This document shows, piece by piece, positions 28,101 to 39,390 of a stretch of DNA of 64,000 nucleotides (position 1 is its first letter; each line of letters starts with the position of its first letter). The notes beneath the pieces were generated by a model. It was not told the DNA's origin. It saw nothing but the letters and a program-made list of their open reading frames with translations, and made no database searches. Position numbers and translations under genes: made by a program. Where the stretch lies: contig NZ_JACAVQ010000001.1 in assembly GCF_015354615.1 (NCBI RefSeq), positions 310,001-374,000 of the forward strand. Direction: 5' to 3'. The DNA comes from Aliidiomarina indica (GTDB lineage Bacteria > Pseudomonadota > Gammaproteobacteria > Enterobacterales > Alteromonadaceae).

Positions 28101-28121
28101 GGCGTTAAGCGCGCGTTGGCG

Positions 28122-30146
28122 TTACCGCCCGCCCGGTTCTGCAAAGCGGGTTACCCAATCTTTCACTTCGTTGTACCAATAAACTGAATTATTTGGTTTC
28201 AGAATCCAGTGATTCTCATCTGGGAAATAAATCATGCGCGATTCAATACCACGGCTTTGCAAGGTTCTGAATAACTCAAAGCCTTGTCCCACTGGCACGC
28301 GATAATCAAGTTGGCCATGAATGATCAGCGCTGGTGTATTGAAGTTCTCAGCAAAATAGTGGGGAGAAATTTCTTTATAGATTTCCGGATTATCCCAATA
28401 GTTGCCAAAACGCACAGAATGCACGGCAAAATCTGCCGCCATTTGTGAATACATGTTGTATACGGCTGCATGAATCAATAAAGCGTTAAATGGATGCTCT
28501 TTCCCCAAAAGTATGGAGCTCAGATACCCGCCATAGCTAGCGCCACCGGCGACCATACGTTCGCTATCGATCCACGGCTGTTCTTTGAACCATTCAGCGG
28601 CAGCAATAGTGTCGGCATAGGGCGCCGTTTTCCAATCAGGGTTAATGCTATCGGTAAATTCCTGGCCAAAGCCACTGGAACCATGGAAATTATGCCATGC
28701 GGTAACATAGCCCCATGATGCAAAGGTTTGCGCATTCCAACGATAATGGAAACCATTACTAATGGCATTATGCGGACCACCATGGATTAACAGGAACAAC
28801 GGGTATTTTTTCTCTGGATCAAATCCGGGCGGGTAGTGAATCCACATTTGGATTTCCTGGCCGTTGTAACCTTCATAAGTAACGGACTCGTAGGTACCGA
28901 AGTCAACGGAGGCCAAAATGTCATCGTTGAAGGTATCTAAACGTGTCGTGGAACCGTCGTTTGGATTGATCTTTACCAATTGTGCCGGATGCAAGAAGCT
29001 CTCGTTGGTGCCCACTAAAGTGCCGTTGTCGGCAATACTTAGACCACCAAAGTTAGTCTCACCGGTGACAGGGCGAACTTGGCCATTGCGCGCATTGATA
29101 TGATAAACACGCACCGTGGCGGCGTCATCGATAGCACCGAAGAAGCCTTGGCTATCGGGCGTCCATACGAGGCCTGTTGCCGACCGATCCCAGTTTGATG
29201 TGATTTCACGATGGGTACGACGCTCCATATCAAACAGAACAATGTTGATATTGTCAGCATAGAATCCAGGAATAAGCTGACGGGTATAAGCTAATGTTTG
29301 TCCGTTCGGACTAAACATCGGGCTGCCGTCGGAGCCAGGGTTTTCTTCTGTAATGTTCTGCGCTTCGTTTGAACCGATGCGACCTAAGAACAGATCGATT
29401 TCCGGGTCGACACCATCATTTTTGCTATCACTGGTAAAAGCAATCCAAGTGCCGCTTGGGTCGACATCGTAACTACCACTGCTTTGTGATGAGCGCGGCA
29501 ATTCACGATTAAAGTTCTGTGTCACGGCTTCGATATCACCGCCCTTAACAGCAATACGGAAGACATGGGCTTGTCGATTTTCATCGAGCCAGTGGTCGAA
29601 ATGAGAGAAGGGCAGCGCTGTCCATTTCTTTGCAGACACATTGCTGGCCTTCTCTTTCTTCAACTGCTCAGCCATATCATCCCAATCTTTGCCTGGCCAA
29701 ATGCGAGAAATAAAGTACAGGTGATCACCTTTCCACTTTATGCCATAAACGCCGGTAGGCACGGAGGTAAGGCGTGTTGCTTCACCGGGCTTATCCATGG
29801 GTAATAAATAGATCTGACCGGCGTCGTCGCCATCGCGTTGGCTGATAAAGGCAAGGGTACTTCCATCGGGAGAAAAGGTAGCTTCGCTGGCCCGCATTCC
29901 TTGCAATGTAAGAGGACGCTGAGTTTGTCCATCCGCTGAAAATAAGTACAGTTGGGTGTGGCCACGGTCTTTGTCCATATCAAAGCGCGTTACGGGCGCA
30001 ACAATATGTTCACCGTTCGGTGATATCACCGGAGAGCCGATGCGTTGTAACTCCCACATGAGTTCAACGGATAGAACATTCTTTTCTTCTGCTACTGCCG
30101 TAAAGGGCAGGGTAAATAGCAGAAGTATAAGGGCAAAACGTTTCAT
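28122..30146 (-). CDS. S9 family (prolyl oligopeptidase-type) exported peptidase
   Basis: A 674-residue serine peptidase with signal peptide (LPFTAVAEEK), an N-terminal beta-propeller with TolB/WD40-like repeats (SPVISPNGEHIVAPV, EATFSPDGSTLAFIS, GSPMFSPNGQTLAYT) and a C-terminal alpha/beta hydrolase domain. Catalytic Ser is in VAGGASYGGYLS (about residue 539), Asp in HGQLDYRVP (about 615) and His in DENHWIL (about 644). It resembles dipeptidyl or acylaminoacyl peptidases of periplasmic peptide breakdown. AGGAGA precedes the ATG. The following gap carries two palindromic repeats and may end its transcript. Confidence 0.93.
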   Translation of the reverse strand: MKRFALILLLFTLPFTAVAEEKNVLSVELMWELQRIGSPVISPNGEHIVAPVTRFDMDKDRGHTQLYLFSADGQTQRPLTLQGMRASEATFSPDGSTLAFISQRDGDDAGQIYLLPMDKPGEATRLTSVPTGVYGIKWKGDHLYFISRIWPGKDWDDMAEQLKKEKASNVSAKKWTALPFSHFDHWLDENRQAHVFRIAVKGGDIEAVTQNFNRELPRSSQSSGSYDVDPSGTWIAFTSDSKNDGVDPEIDLFLGRIGSNEAQNITEENPGSDGSPMFSPNGQTLAYTRQLIPGFYADNINIVLFDMERRTHREITSNWDRSATGLVWTPDSQGFFGAIDDAATVRVYHINARNGQVRPVTGETNFGGLSIADNGTLVGTNESFLHPAQLVKINPNDGSTTRLDTFNDDILASVDFGTYESVTYEGYNGQEIQMWIHYPPGFDPEKKYPLFLLIHGGPHNAISNGFHYRWNAQTFASWGYVTAWHNFHGSSGFGQEFTDSINPDWKTAPYADTIAAAEWFKEQPWIDSERMVAGGASYGGYLSSILLGKEHPFNALLIHAAVYNMYSQMAADFAVHSVRFGNYWDNPEIYKEISPHYFAENFNTPALIIHGQLDYRVPVGQGFELFRTLQSRGIESRMIYFPDENHWILKPNNSVYWYNEVKDWVTRFAEPGGR

Positions 30147-30280
30147 TGCTGTCTCCTATGCGTAAGCTCAGATATGAGCAAAACAGGCCTTACTATAACG
30201 AAAAGTGCAATTCTGTAAACTGGAGGAGATGATTTCAGCGATGAGCACACAAGTTTATCCGTTGTTTTCAGCAAAATAGA

Positions 30281-30308
30281 TTGCTATTCCGTAAGAATGC
30301 TGTATCCT
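30281..30308 (+). promoter_or_regulatory. Candidate promoter of the cold-shock gene, giving a long leader
   Basis: TTGCTA, 16 bases, TATCCT: fair -35 and -10 boxes. Transcription from about 30315 would give a 5' leader of about 170 bases before the csp start codon, similar in length to the leader of E. coli cspA, whose folding controls translation by temperature. The rest of the 338-base gap (30147-30484) shows nothing else assignable. Confidence 0.4.
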
Positions 30309-30484
30309 AACCACTGTGCTCGAAAGATATTGATTTAATACTCCACACGTTAGTTGCACCATACGCCTCGTCGTTGAAAGCCTACGTTCTGAAGTTCCTT
30401 AAGTTTGACACTATTTTTCTCGCATGACCTGTGCAGCCAATAGGCGCACTTTATCAAATTAAGAAATTTCAGGATTTAAAGATT

Positions 30485-30694
30485 ATGTCTAATACTATTA
30501 CTGGTACTGTTAAGTGGTTCAACGAGTCTAAAGGCTTTGGTTTCATCGAGCGCGAAGGCGGTCCAGATGTATTCGCACACTTCAGTGCTATCCAGGGTAA
30601 CGGTTTTAAAACTCTGGCAGAAGGCCAAAAGGTATCTTTCACTGTGACTCAAGGTCAGAAAGGTCCTCAGGCTGAGAACATCGTTGCTCTGTAA
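30485..30694 (+). CDS. Cold-shock protein, CspA family
   Basis: A 69-residue nucleic-acid chaperone. ATG 30485 gives the standard N-terminus [24 protein letters not shown] lies about 11 bases upstream. RNP1 (KGFGFIE) and RNP2 (VFAHFS) motifs are complete, as is the terminal PQAENIVAL. Such single-OB-fold proteins bind single-stranded RNA and melt secondary structure. An upstream in-frame ATG at 30431 would add an 18-residue extension not seen in the family. A strong terminator follows, and then the tandem repeat array. Confidence 0.96.
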   Translation: MSNTITGTVKWFNESKGFGFIEREGGPDVFAHFSAIQGNGFKTLAEGQKVSFTVTQGQKGPQAENIVAL

Positions 30695-30720
30695 GCAATA
30701 GGTTCAAAACCGAATTTAGA

Positions 30721-30751
30721 AAGGCAGCCTCCGGGCTGCCTTTTGTTTTTT
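30721..30751 (+). terminator. Terminator of the cold-shock gene
   Basis: AAGGCAGCC-TCCG-GGCTGCCTT followed by TTGTTTTTT, 26 bases after the stop codon. Confidence 0.92.
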
Positions 30752-30763
30752 CAGCTCCGTAAT

Positions 30764-30779
30764 CAACGCGATGCGCTGG
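30764..30779. repeat. Dispersed palindromic repeat, copy 5 (degenerate, array boundary)
   Basis: CAACGCGATGCGCTGG keeps the core with two changes and marks the left edge of the tandem array, in the same position as the palindrome between array units. Confidence 0.6.
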
Positions 30780-30786
30780 TTTGGTG

Positions 30787-31622
30787 CCGTACCGACGTAG
30801 AGGGTCCGTGCGATGTTCAGCGCCTTGCGGGACGCTGCAAGTACATCCCTGTAAGCTTGGGCGCGGCATCCATGCCGCGCACACCCGCCAGTCACTGAGC
30901 ATCCCCCGATCCCTTGTCATCAAGGCGTATGTGAAACCAACGCATTGCGTTGGCCGGGTGCCGTATCGATGGAGGGGGCCCGTGCGATGTTCAGCGCCTT
31001 GCGGGACGCTGCAAGTACATCCCTGTAAGCTTGGGCGCGGCATCCATGCCGCGCACACCCGTCAGTCACTGAGCATCCCCCGATCCCTTGTCATCAAGGC
31101 GTATGTGAAACCAACGCATTGCGTTGGACGGGTGCCGTACCGATGGAGGGGCCCGTGCGATGTTCAGCGCCTTGCGGGACGCTGCAAGTACATCCCTGTA
31201 AGCTTGGGCGCGGCATCCATGCCGCGCACACCCGCCAGTCACTGAGCATCCCCCGATCCCTTGTCATCAAGGCATATGTGAAACCAACGCATTGCGTTGG
31301 CCGGGTGCCGTACCGATGGAGGGGGCCCGTGCGATGTTCAGCGCCTTGCGGGACGCTGCAAGTACATCCCTGTAAGCTTGGGCGCGGCATCCATGCCGCG
31401 CACACCCGCCAGTCACTGAGCATCCCCCGATCCCTTGTCATCAAGGCATATGTGAAACCAACGCATTGCGTTGGCCGGGTGCCGTACCGATGGAGGGGGC
31501 CCGTGCGATGTTCAGCGCCTTGCGGGACGCTGCAAGTACATCCCTGTAAGCTTGGGCGCGGCATCCATGCCGCGCACACCCGCCAGTCACTGAGCATCCC
31601 CCGATCCCTTGTCATCAAGGCG
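30787..31622. repeat. Tandem array of five 174-bp multi-hairpin units
   Basis: Units start with CCGTA at 30787, 30961, 31135, 31308 and 31482, giving periods of 174, 174, 173 and 174 bases; the fifth is cut at about 31622. Copies are nearly identical. Each holds several inverted repeats: GCGCGGCAT-CC-ATGCCGCGC, CAAGTACA-TCCC-TGTA-AG-CTTG, CTTGC...GCAAG and CCTTG-TCAT-CAAGG, and full units end in CCAACGCATTGCGTTGG (30937, 31111, 31284, 31458). Long frames exist on both strands because 174 is a multiple of 3, but the 173-base unit breaks them, so coding is rejected. It is GC-richer than its surroundings. Function unknown; it may be a REP/BIME-like element amplified in place. Confidence 0.95.
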
Positions 31623-31731
31623 TTGGTTTCGTATGTCTCGAAATTGGAGTTCTTAATGGCAGTGGCTTATGCTTTGTCATTCATGTGGGCGATAGCGTCC
31701 GATTTAAATAAGAGGATAAGGTGAACTTCAC

Positions 31732-32448
31732 ATGCATCATGCTAAGACATTATTTCTCGGTGGTTCCATCCTGCTAATTTTAATTATTGGGATGTCAGCA
31801 ACGGTATGGGCCTACACGAGCATCGATTTTACACGCTATCTTAAAGTGAATTCTGCTGGGATTATCCATATCAATTTCGAGGACCCTATGGGTTGGAATA
31901 ACGATGATTTCTCAAAGCTTCGTCGCGCTGAACTTCTGGCACTGAAAGTTAAAGAACGAATGGACACAGTTCATCGACGTTGCGAAAGATTTGTTGATGA
32001 TCTAGGCATTCATGAAGAACCGGTACCTCATCACAGTATGCTTTTTGTAAAAACGGCAGAGACGTTGGATCGGCTAGCGGGGATGTCCGATGGTGACGAC
32101 ATTCAGGAAGTTGATTTAATTCGGGCGTTTTTGTTTAACCACGCGGAGCGTGTTGAGCATAATGCGCCCGGAGTGAGCGATGGCAGTTGTAAAAGCTTTA
32201 TGGCATCAATTCCGGTGCCGGAATCGGATGAAACCAATGCTTTATTTTCGCGTCATAAAACAGACGCTTGTGAGGCAGTAGAGCAATCAACCCTTTGCCT
32301 AAATACGGCGCGGGATAGACACAAACCTGTATATGAATCATATTTACAGCAAGGTAATCGGGGACTTAGAAAAATAGATGGTGGAACGCCTGGCTCGCAT
32401 CGCGGACGTACTGTGTTCCCGGTGTTCGAGCCACGCGAAAATAGATAG
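31732..32448 (+). CDS. Hypothetical membrane-anchored protein, no family recognised
   Basis: A 238-residue protein with one N-terminal hydrophobic helix (LGGSILLILIIGMSATVWAY), so probably anchored with a periplasmic body. The body is mostly helical (LRRAELLALKVKERMDTVHR, TAETLDRLAGM) with five to six Cys residues (CERF, SCKSF, DACEAV, STLCLN), suggesting disulphides. The C-terminus is basic and Gly-rich. It starts 110 bases after the tandem array. No ribosome-binding site is strong (AAGGTGAAC nearby). I recognise no domain; it could be a lineage-specific gene. A bidirectional terminator follows. Confidence 0.6.
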   Translation: MHHAKTLFLGGSILLILIIGMSATVWAYTSIDFTRYLKVNSAGIIHINFEDPMGWNNDDFSKLRRAELLALKVKERMDTVHRRCERFVDDLGIHEEPVPHHSMLFVKTAETLDRLAGMSDGDDIQEVDLIRAFLFNHAERVEHNAPGVSDGSCKSFMASIPVPESDETNALFSRHKTDACEAVEQSTLCLNTARDRHKPVYESYLQQGNRGLRKIDGGTPGSHRGRTVFPVFEPRENR

Positions 32449-32505
32449 TGCGTTCAACGTTCACTAAAACCGAGAAGAAAAAAAATGGTTCACGTGATTC
32501 TCGCA

Positions 32506-32537
32506 TAAAAAAATAGGCTCCGAGGAGCCTATTTTTT
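32506..32537. terminator. Bidirectional terminator between convergent genes
   Basis: An A-run, AATAGGCTC-CGAG-GAGCCTATT and a T-run: a 10-bp stem with U-tract on both strands, between the orphan gene and icd. Confidence 0.9.
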
Positions 32538-32576
32538 ATTCTGCCTTCGTTGTGCATTGGCAGGGATAATCAGCGC

Positions 32577-35178
<2,602 letters not shown>

Positions 35179-36297
35179 ATGCGTTTACGAATGTTTTTGA
35201 TGTTGCTAGTGACCGGCTTGGTCTTTGGGCTTATTTTTGGTTACAAAGCGATCGGCAATTATTTCATGAACGACTTCTTCGATAATATGCCGGAATCCAC
35301 TGCAACTATTACAGCGACTGACGTGAAACAGGAGCGTTGGAGTCAGACGCTCACTTCTGTGGGTAACTTTGTCGCGGTTGACGGAACCATGCTCTCGAAT
35401 CAAGTGGCGGGTGTGATTACGGAAATTGGCTTTAAGAACGGTGAGCAGGTTGAACAGGGGCAGCTCTTGTTTCAACTAGATACCGATGTTGAAGAAGCGG
35501 AACTTGAACGCTTAGAAGTAGCACTGCAGATAGCCCAAACCGAAGCACGTCGTCTTGAGCGTTTGCAAGCATCGCAAAATGTCTCCGAGTCTGAACTAGA
35601 CCGCGCTCGCAGTGAGGCGGCGCAGGCGCAGGCGATGTTGGGCACTCAGCGGGCACTGATACGGCAAAAAACGATTCGTGCTCCCTTTGCCGGTGTCGCT
35701 GGCCTGCGGACGGTAAACCTTGGTCAATTTGTGCAGCCGGGCACGTCGTTGGTGTCAGTGACCTCGTTTTCACCCATCTATTTGAATTTCAGTTTAGCGG
35801 AACAACATCTTAGTCGCGTGGCCCCTGGCCATCCTATTGATGTAACGGTTGATTCTCAACCTGATCTTACGTTCAGTGGTGAGGTAACGGCCATTGAGCC
35901 ACGTGTGCATGAAAGCACGCGCACCATTGAAGTGCAGGCCACTTTAGATAACCCCGACGGTGAGCTGCGCCCTGGTATGTTCGGTCGGGTGCGTATGACC
36001 TATGGAGAGCCTCGGGAAATCAACGTTATTCCGCGCACAGCGGTTCAATTTAACCCCTTTGGTAATGTTGTTTACTTGCTTATCGATGATGACGGCACCT
36101 TGCGGGTTCGTCAGCGCTTAATTCGAACGGGGCAAACCCGGGGCGATTTAATTGAGGTTACGGAAGGTTTGGAGCAGGGTGATCGCGTCGCCACTTCAGG
36201 ATTGCTTAAATTGCGCAACAATAGCGCTGTTGAAGTGACTGACGATGAGGATGTGCAGCCGCCTGCTGAACAAGATCCACAGCCCATTAATCGCTAA
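35179..36297 (+). CDS. RND efflux periplasmic adaptor (membrane fusion protein)
   Basis: A 372-residue adaptor with an N-terminal membrane anchor, a lipoyl/barrel-sandwich domain (GVITEIGFKNGEQVEQGQLL, TIRAPFAGVAGLRTVNLGQF), an alpha-hairpin with Arg/Leu/Glu heptads (residues about 100-150), a beta-barrel and a membrane-proximal domain. It links an RND pump to an outer-membrane channel. The motif IRAPFAGVAGLR is usual for MexE/AcrA-like adaptors. It is immediately upstream of the pump gene (15-base gap). No TolC-like channel gene is in the window, so one must be supplied from elsewhere. Confidence 0.95.
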   Translation: MRLRMFLMLLVTGLVFGLIFGYKAIGNYFMNDFFDNMPESTATITATDVKQERWSQTLTSVGNFVAVDGTMLSNQVAGVITEIGFKNGEQVEQGQLLFQLDTDVEEAELERLEVALQIAQTEARRLERLQASQNVSESELDRARSEAAQAQAMLGTQRALIRQKTIRAPFAGVAGLRTVNLGQFVQPGTSLVSVTSFSPIYLNFSLAEQHLSRVAPGHPIDVTVDSQPDLTFSGEVTAIEPRVHESTRTIEVQATLDNPDGELRPGMFGRVRMTYGEPREINVIPRTAVQFNPFGNVVYLLIDDDGTLRVRQRLIRTGQTRGDLIEVTEGLEQGDRVATSGLLKLRNNSAVEVTDDEDVQPPAEQDPQPINR

Positions 36298-36312
36298 CGC
36301 CGGAGATATTCA

Positions 36313-39300
36313 ATGAAGTTTACCGATATCTTTATTAAAAAGCCGGTATTAGCCACAGTTATAAGCTTGTTGATTCTTCTGCTTGGCTTGCGCGCTGCGT
36401 TCGACTTGAATGTACGTCAGTTTCCAGAAATTAAAAATGCCGCAGTCACTGTCTCGACCACATACATCGGCGCTGATGCTGAGCTGATTCAAGGTTTTAT
36501 TACCACGCCATTAGAGCGCGAAATTGCAGCCGCAGAGGGCATCGATTATATCGTATCGTCGTCGATGTCAGGGGTCAGTACCATTACTGCCTACCTGCGC
36601 TTAGATTACGACCCAAATGCGGCACTCACGCAGATTGCCGCGCAAGTCAATAAGCTACGCTCTGACTTACCTGAAAATGCCATGGATCCTGTGGTCGAAC
36701 TTTCGGTCGGACAGGATGTAGCATCCATGTATTTATCGTTTTACAGCGATATTCTTGATAGCAATCAAATCACCGATTACCTCGTGCGCGTTGTTGAGCC
36801 ACAACTGGCAACCATCGCGGGCGTGCAGCGCGCCCAAATTCTTGGGGCGCAAACATTTGCCATGCGCATCTGGTTAGATTCGGGGCAGATGACGGCATTG
36901 AACGTTACGGGTGCTGATGTGATGAGCGCCCTTAGGGCAAACAACGTGCTCAGTGCGGTCGGGCGTACTAAAGGGTCGCGAGTAGCGATTGACCTGAATG
37001 CGGACACAGATTTACGTTCTCCCGAAGCTTTTGAGTCTTTAATTATTCGTGCGGATAACGGTTCGGTTGTGCGCTTGCGCGATATTGCAGAAGTAGAACT
37101 TGGATCTGAGTCCTATGATAGCTCCGCCTCATATAACGGAGAACCGGCGACCTTTATTGGCATTGAAATCTCTCCTGATGCGAACGCGCTAGACGTGATT
37201 GAGGAGGTTCGTCAGGTTTGGGATCGCGATATTATTCCGCAATTGCCCGAAGGCCTGGATGCCAGTATTTCCTATGACTCGACTGAGTATATTCAGAATG
37301 CCATCGATGAGGTAGTGCTCACAATCGTATTGGCACTGGTTATCGTGTTGGCGGTGATTTATGCGTTTTTAGGATCGTTACGTTCAGTGGTGATTCCTGC
37401 AGTTGCTGTACCCTTGTCTTTGATCGGCACCTTTTTAATGATGCTGGCGCTCGGTTTTTCAATTAACTTACTGACGCTGCTGGCGATGGTTTTGGCCATT
37501 GGAATTGTGGTCGATGATGCCATCATCATGCTTGAGAACATTCAACGCCATTTGGAAGAGGGCATGTCGCGCCTTGACGCCTCGATATTGGGGGCACGGC
37601 AACTTGCCGGTCCCGTCATTGTCATGTCGACAACACTGGTGGCTGTGTTTGTTCCTATTGGCTTTATCGGCGGCTTAACCGGCACTTTGTTCGTTGAGTT
37701 TGCGTTTACCCTGGCGAGTACTGTAATTCTTTCAGGTTTGGTTGCCCTTACGTTATCGCCAATGATGTGTTCGCGAATTTTGCGTTCACGGCGCGATGGC
37801 AGCAAGCGGCCGCGCTTAGAGGCCTGGCTTGATGATCGATTTAACCGCTTACGAGAGTGGTACCAAACTCGATTGCACGGCGCCTTGGAAACTAAATCCG
37901 TTCTGGCTGTATTTGGCGCTATCGTTTTGGTGTCCTGCTACTTCTTGTTTATCACGAGTAGTTCAGAGCTGGAACCGGAAGAAGATCTCGGTTTTGTGTT
38001 TGTGATTGGCACCGCAGATGGCTACGCCACGTTGGATTATATTGAGCAAAACTCCCAGCGGATGGCGCAATTACAACAAAATGTCGATGAAATTGACATG
38101 GCATTCGTGATCAACGGCATGCTAGGCCCAGGAAGTGTGGGCACCGGGATTGGCTTGAGCCCCTGGGGTGACCGTGAGCGCAGCACCCAAGAGGTATTGG
38201 AACAAGATATCACTCCTTTCTTGGAGCAGATCCCTGGCCTTAATGTGTTTGCTATTGTTCCGCCGTCATTGCCAAGCCCAGGGGGCGGATTACCGGTGGA
38301 GTTTGTGATTAGCTCCACCCAACCGGTCGAAAATCTTCAAGAGATTGCTGACGATATTCGTAACCAAGCCATGGAATCTGGACGCTTTATATTCCTCGAT
38401 ACGGATCTGCGCATCGATCGACCGCGCCAAACCATTCAGATAGATCGTGAAAAAGCAGCATTAATGGGTGTCGATATGGCACAAATCACGGCGGATGTCT
38501 CTTCTTTGATGGCAGGTGCCTATGTTGGACGTTTCGCGATGGAAAATCGCTCGTATCGTGTTATTCCGCAGATACGCCGAAGTGAACGGTTAACCGCCGA
38601 TCAATTAACGGAGTTTTATACTCGCAACCGAGCGGGTGAACTGGTTCCGTTATCGACCTTGGTGCGCTTGGAAGAGTCGGTTCAACCGCGTCAATTAAAT
38701 CGTTTTCAGCAGCTCAATGCGGTTAAAGTTGAAGGGGTTCCACGACCGGGTGTGTCGCTTGGGGAAGCCTTAGGTGTGCTCCAGTCGATTGCGGCAGAAC
38801 GCTTGCCCGATGGCGTGGTGGTTGATTATGCGGGGCAATCAAGACAGTTTATGACCGAGGGACAGCAACTGCTTGTCACCTTTTTCTTTGCCTTGTTAAT
38901 TATCTTCTTGGTGTTGGCGGCTCAGTTTGAGTCGTTCCGAGACGCAATTATCGTATTAGTGACGGTGCCTATGAGTATTTGTGGGGCACTGATCTTTGTC
39001 AGCTTGGGCTTTACCTCCCTGAATATCTATACTCAGGTCGGTCTAGTCACGCTGATAGGCCTTATTGCGAAGCATGGTATCTTGATAGTTGAGTTTGCCA
39101 ACCGGTTACAACAAGATGGTCGAAGCAAGCGTGAGGCTATCGAAGAGGCGGCGGGAATTCGTTTGCGGCCTATCTTAATGACAACAGCGGCGACGGTGCT
39201 TGCGGTCGTACCACTATTAATTGCAAGCGGTCCTGGTGGCGGTGCACGCTATGCTATGGGCTTGATTATTTTCACCGGCATGACCATTGGTACGTTGTTT

Positions 39301-39369
39301 ACGTTGTTTGTACTGCCTGCCATGTACCTATATCTCGCCAAAGACAGGCAGGGTACGGCTAACGCATAA
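36313..39369 (+). CDS. RND efflux pump, HAE-1 family inner-membrane transporter
   Basis: A 1018-residue proton-driven exporter with the typical 12-TM plan and two large periplasmic loops. The proton-relay pair is present in TM4 (Asp401-Asp402 in IGIVVDDAIIMLENI), and the TM10 Lys is in LIGLIAKHGILIVEFAN. The N-terminus MKFTDIFIKKPVLATVISLL and QFPEIKNAAVTVSTTYIGA match the MexF/VexF-like branch. Drugs, bile salts, solvents or metabolites are possible substrates. GGAG precedes the ATG. It is the second gene of the operon with the adaptor; no local regulator gene is seen. Confidence 0.96.
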   Translation: MKFTDIFIKKPVLATVISLLILLLGLRAAFDLNVRQFPEIKNAAVTVSTTYIGADAELIQGFITTPLEREIAAAEGIDYIVSSSMSGVSTITAYLRLDYDPNAALTQIAAQVNKLRSDLPENAMDPVVELSVGQDVASMYLSFYSDILDSNQITDYLVRVVEPQLATIAGVQRAQILGAQTFAMRIWLDSGQMTALNVTGADVMSALRANNVLSAVGRTKGSRVAIDLNADTDLRSPEAFESLIIRADNGSVVRLRDIAEVELGSESYDSSASYNGEPATFIGIEISPDANALDVIEEVRQVWDRDIIPQLPEGLDASISYDSTEYIQNAIDEVVLTIVLALVIVLAVIYAFLGSLRSVVIPAVAVPLSLIGTFLMMLALGFSINLLTLLAMVLAIGIVVDDAIIMLENIQRHLEEGMSRLDASILGARQLAGPVIVMSTTLVAVFVPIGFIGGLTGTLFVEFAFTLASTVILSGLVALTLSPMMCSRILRSRRDGSKRPRLEAWLDDRFNRLREWYQTRLHGALETKSVLAVFGAIVLVSCYFLFITSSSELEPEEDLGFVFVIGTADGYATLDYIEQNSQRMAQLQQNVDEIDMAFVINGMLGPGSVGTGIGLSPWGDRERSTQEVLEQDITPFLEQIPGLNVFAIVPPSLPSPGGGLPVEFVISSTQPVENLQEIADDIRNQAMESGRFIFLDTDLRIDRPRQTIQIDREKAALMGVDMAQITADVSSLMAGAYVGRFAMENRSYRVIPQIRRSERLTADQLTEFYTRNRAGELVPLSTLVRLEESVQPRQLNRFQQLNAVKVEGVPRPGVSLGEALGVLQSIAAERLPDGVVVDYAGQSRQFMTEGQQLLVTFFFALLIIFLVLAAQFESFRDAIIVLVTVPMSICGALIFVSLGFTSLNIYTQVGLVTLIGLIAKHGILIVEFANRLQQDGRSKREAIEEAAGIRLRPILMTTAATVLAVVPLLIASGPGGGARYAMGLIIFTGMTIGTLFTLFVLPAMYLYLAKDRQGTANA

Positions 39370-39390
39370 ACGATAGGGGCGCTGCGCAGG

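Noticed and set aside
30639-31618. Long Cys/Arg/Trp-rich proteins on both strands of the repeat array
   Set aside because: They are produced by a 174-base period being a multiple of three; the one 173-base unit breaks the frames and both strands are equally open.
30787-31622. CRISPR array or integron attC array as explanation of the tandem repeats
   Set aside because: There are no unique spacers between repeats, unit length is far too long for CRISPR, and no cas or integrase gene is in the window.
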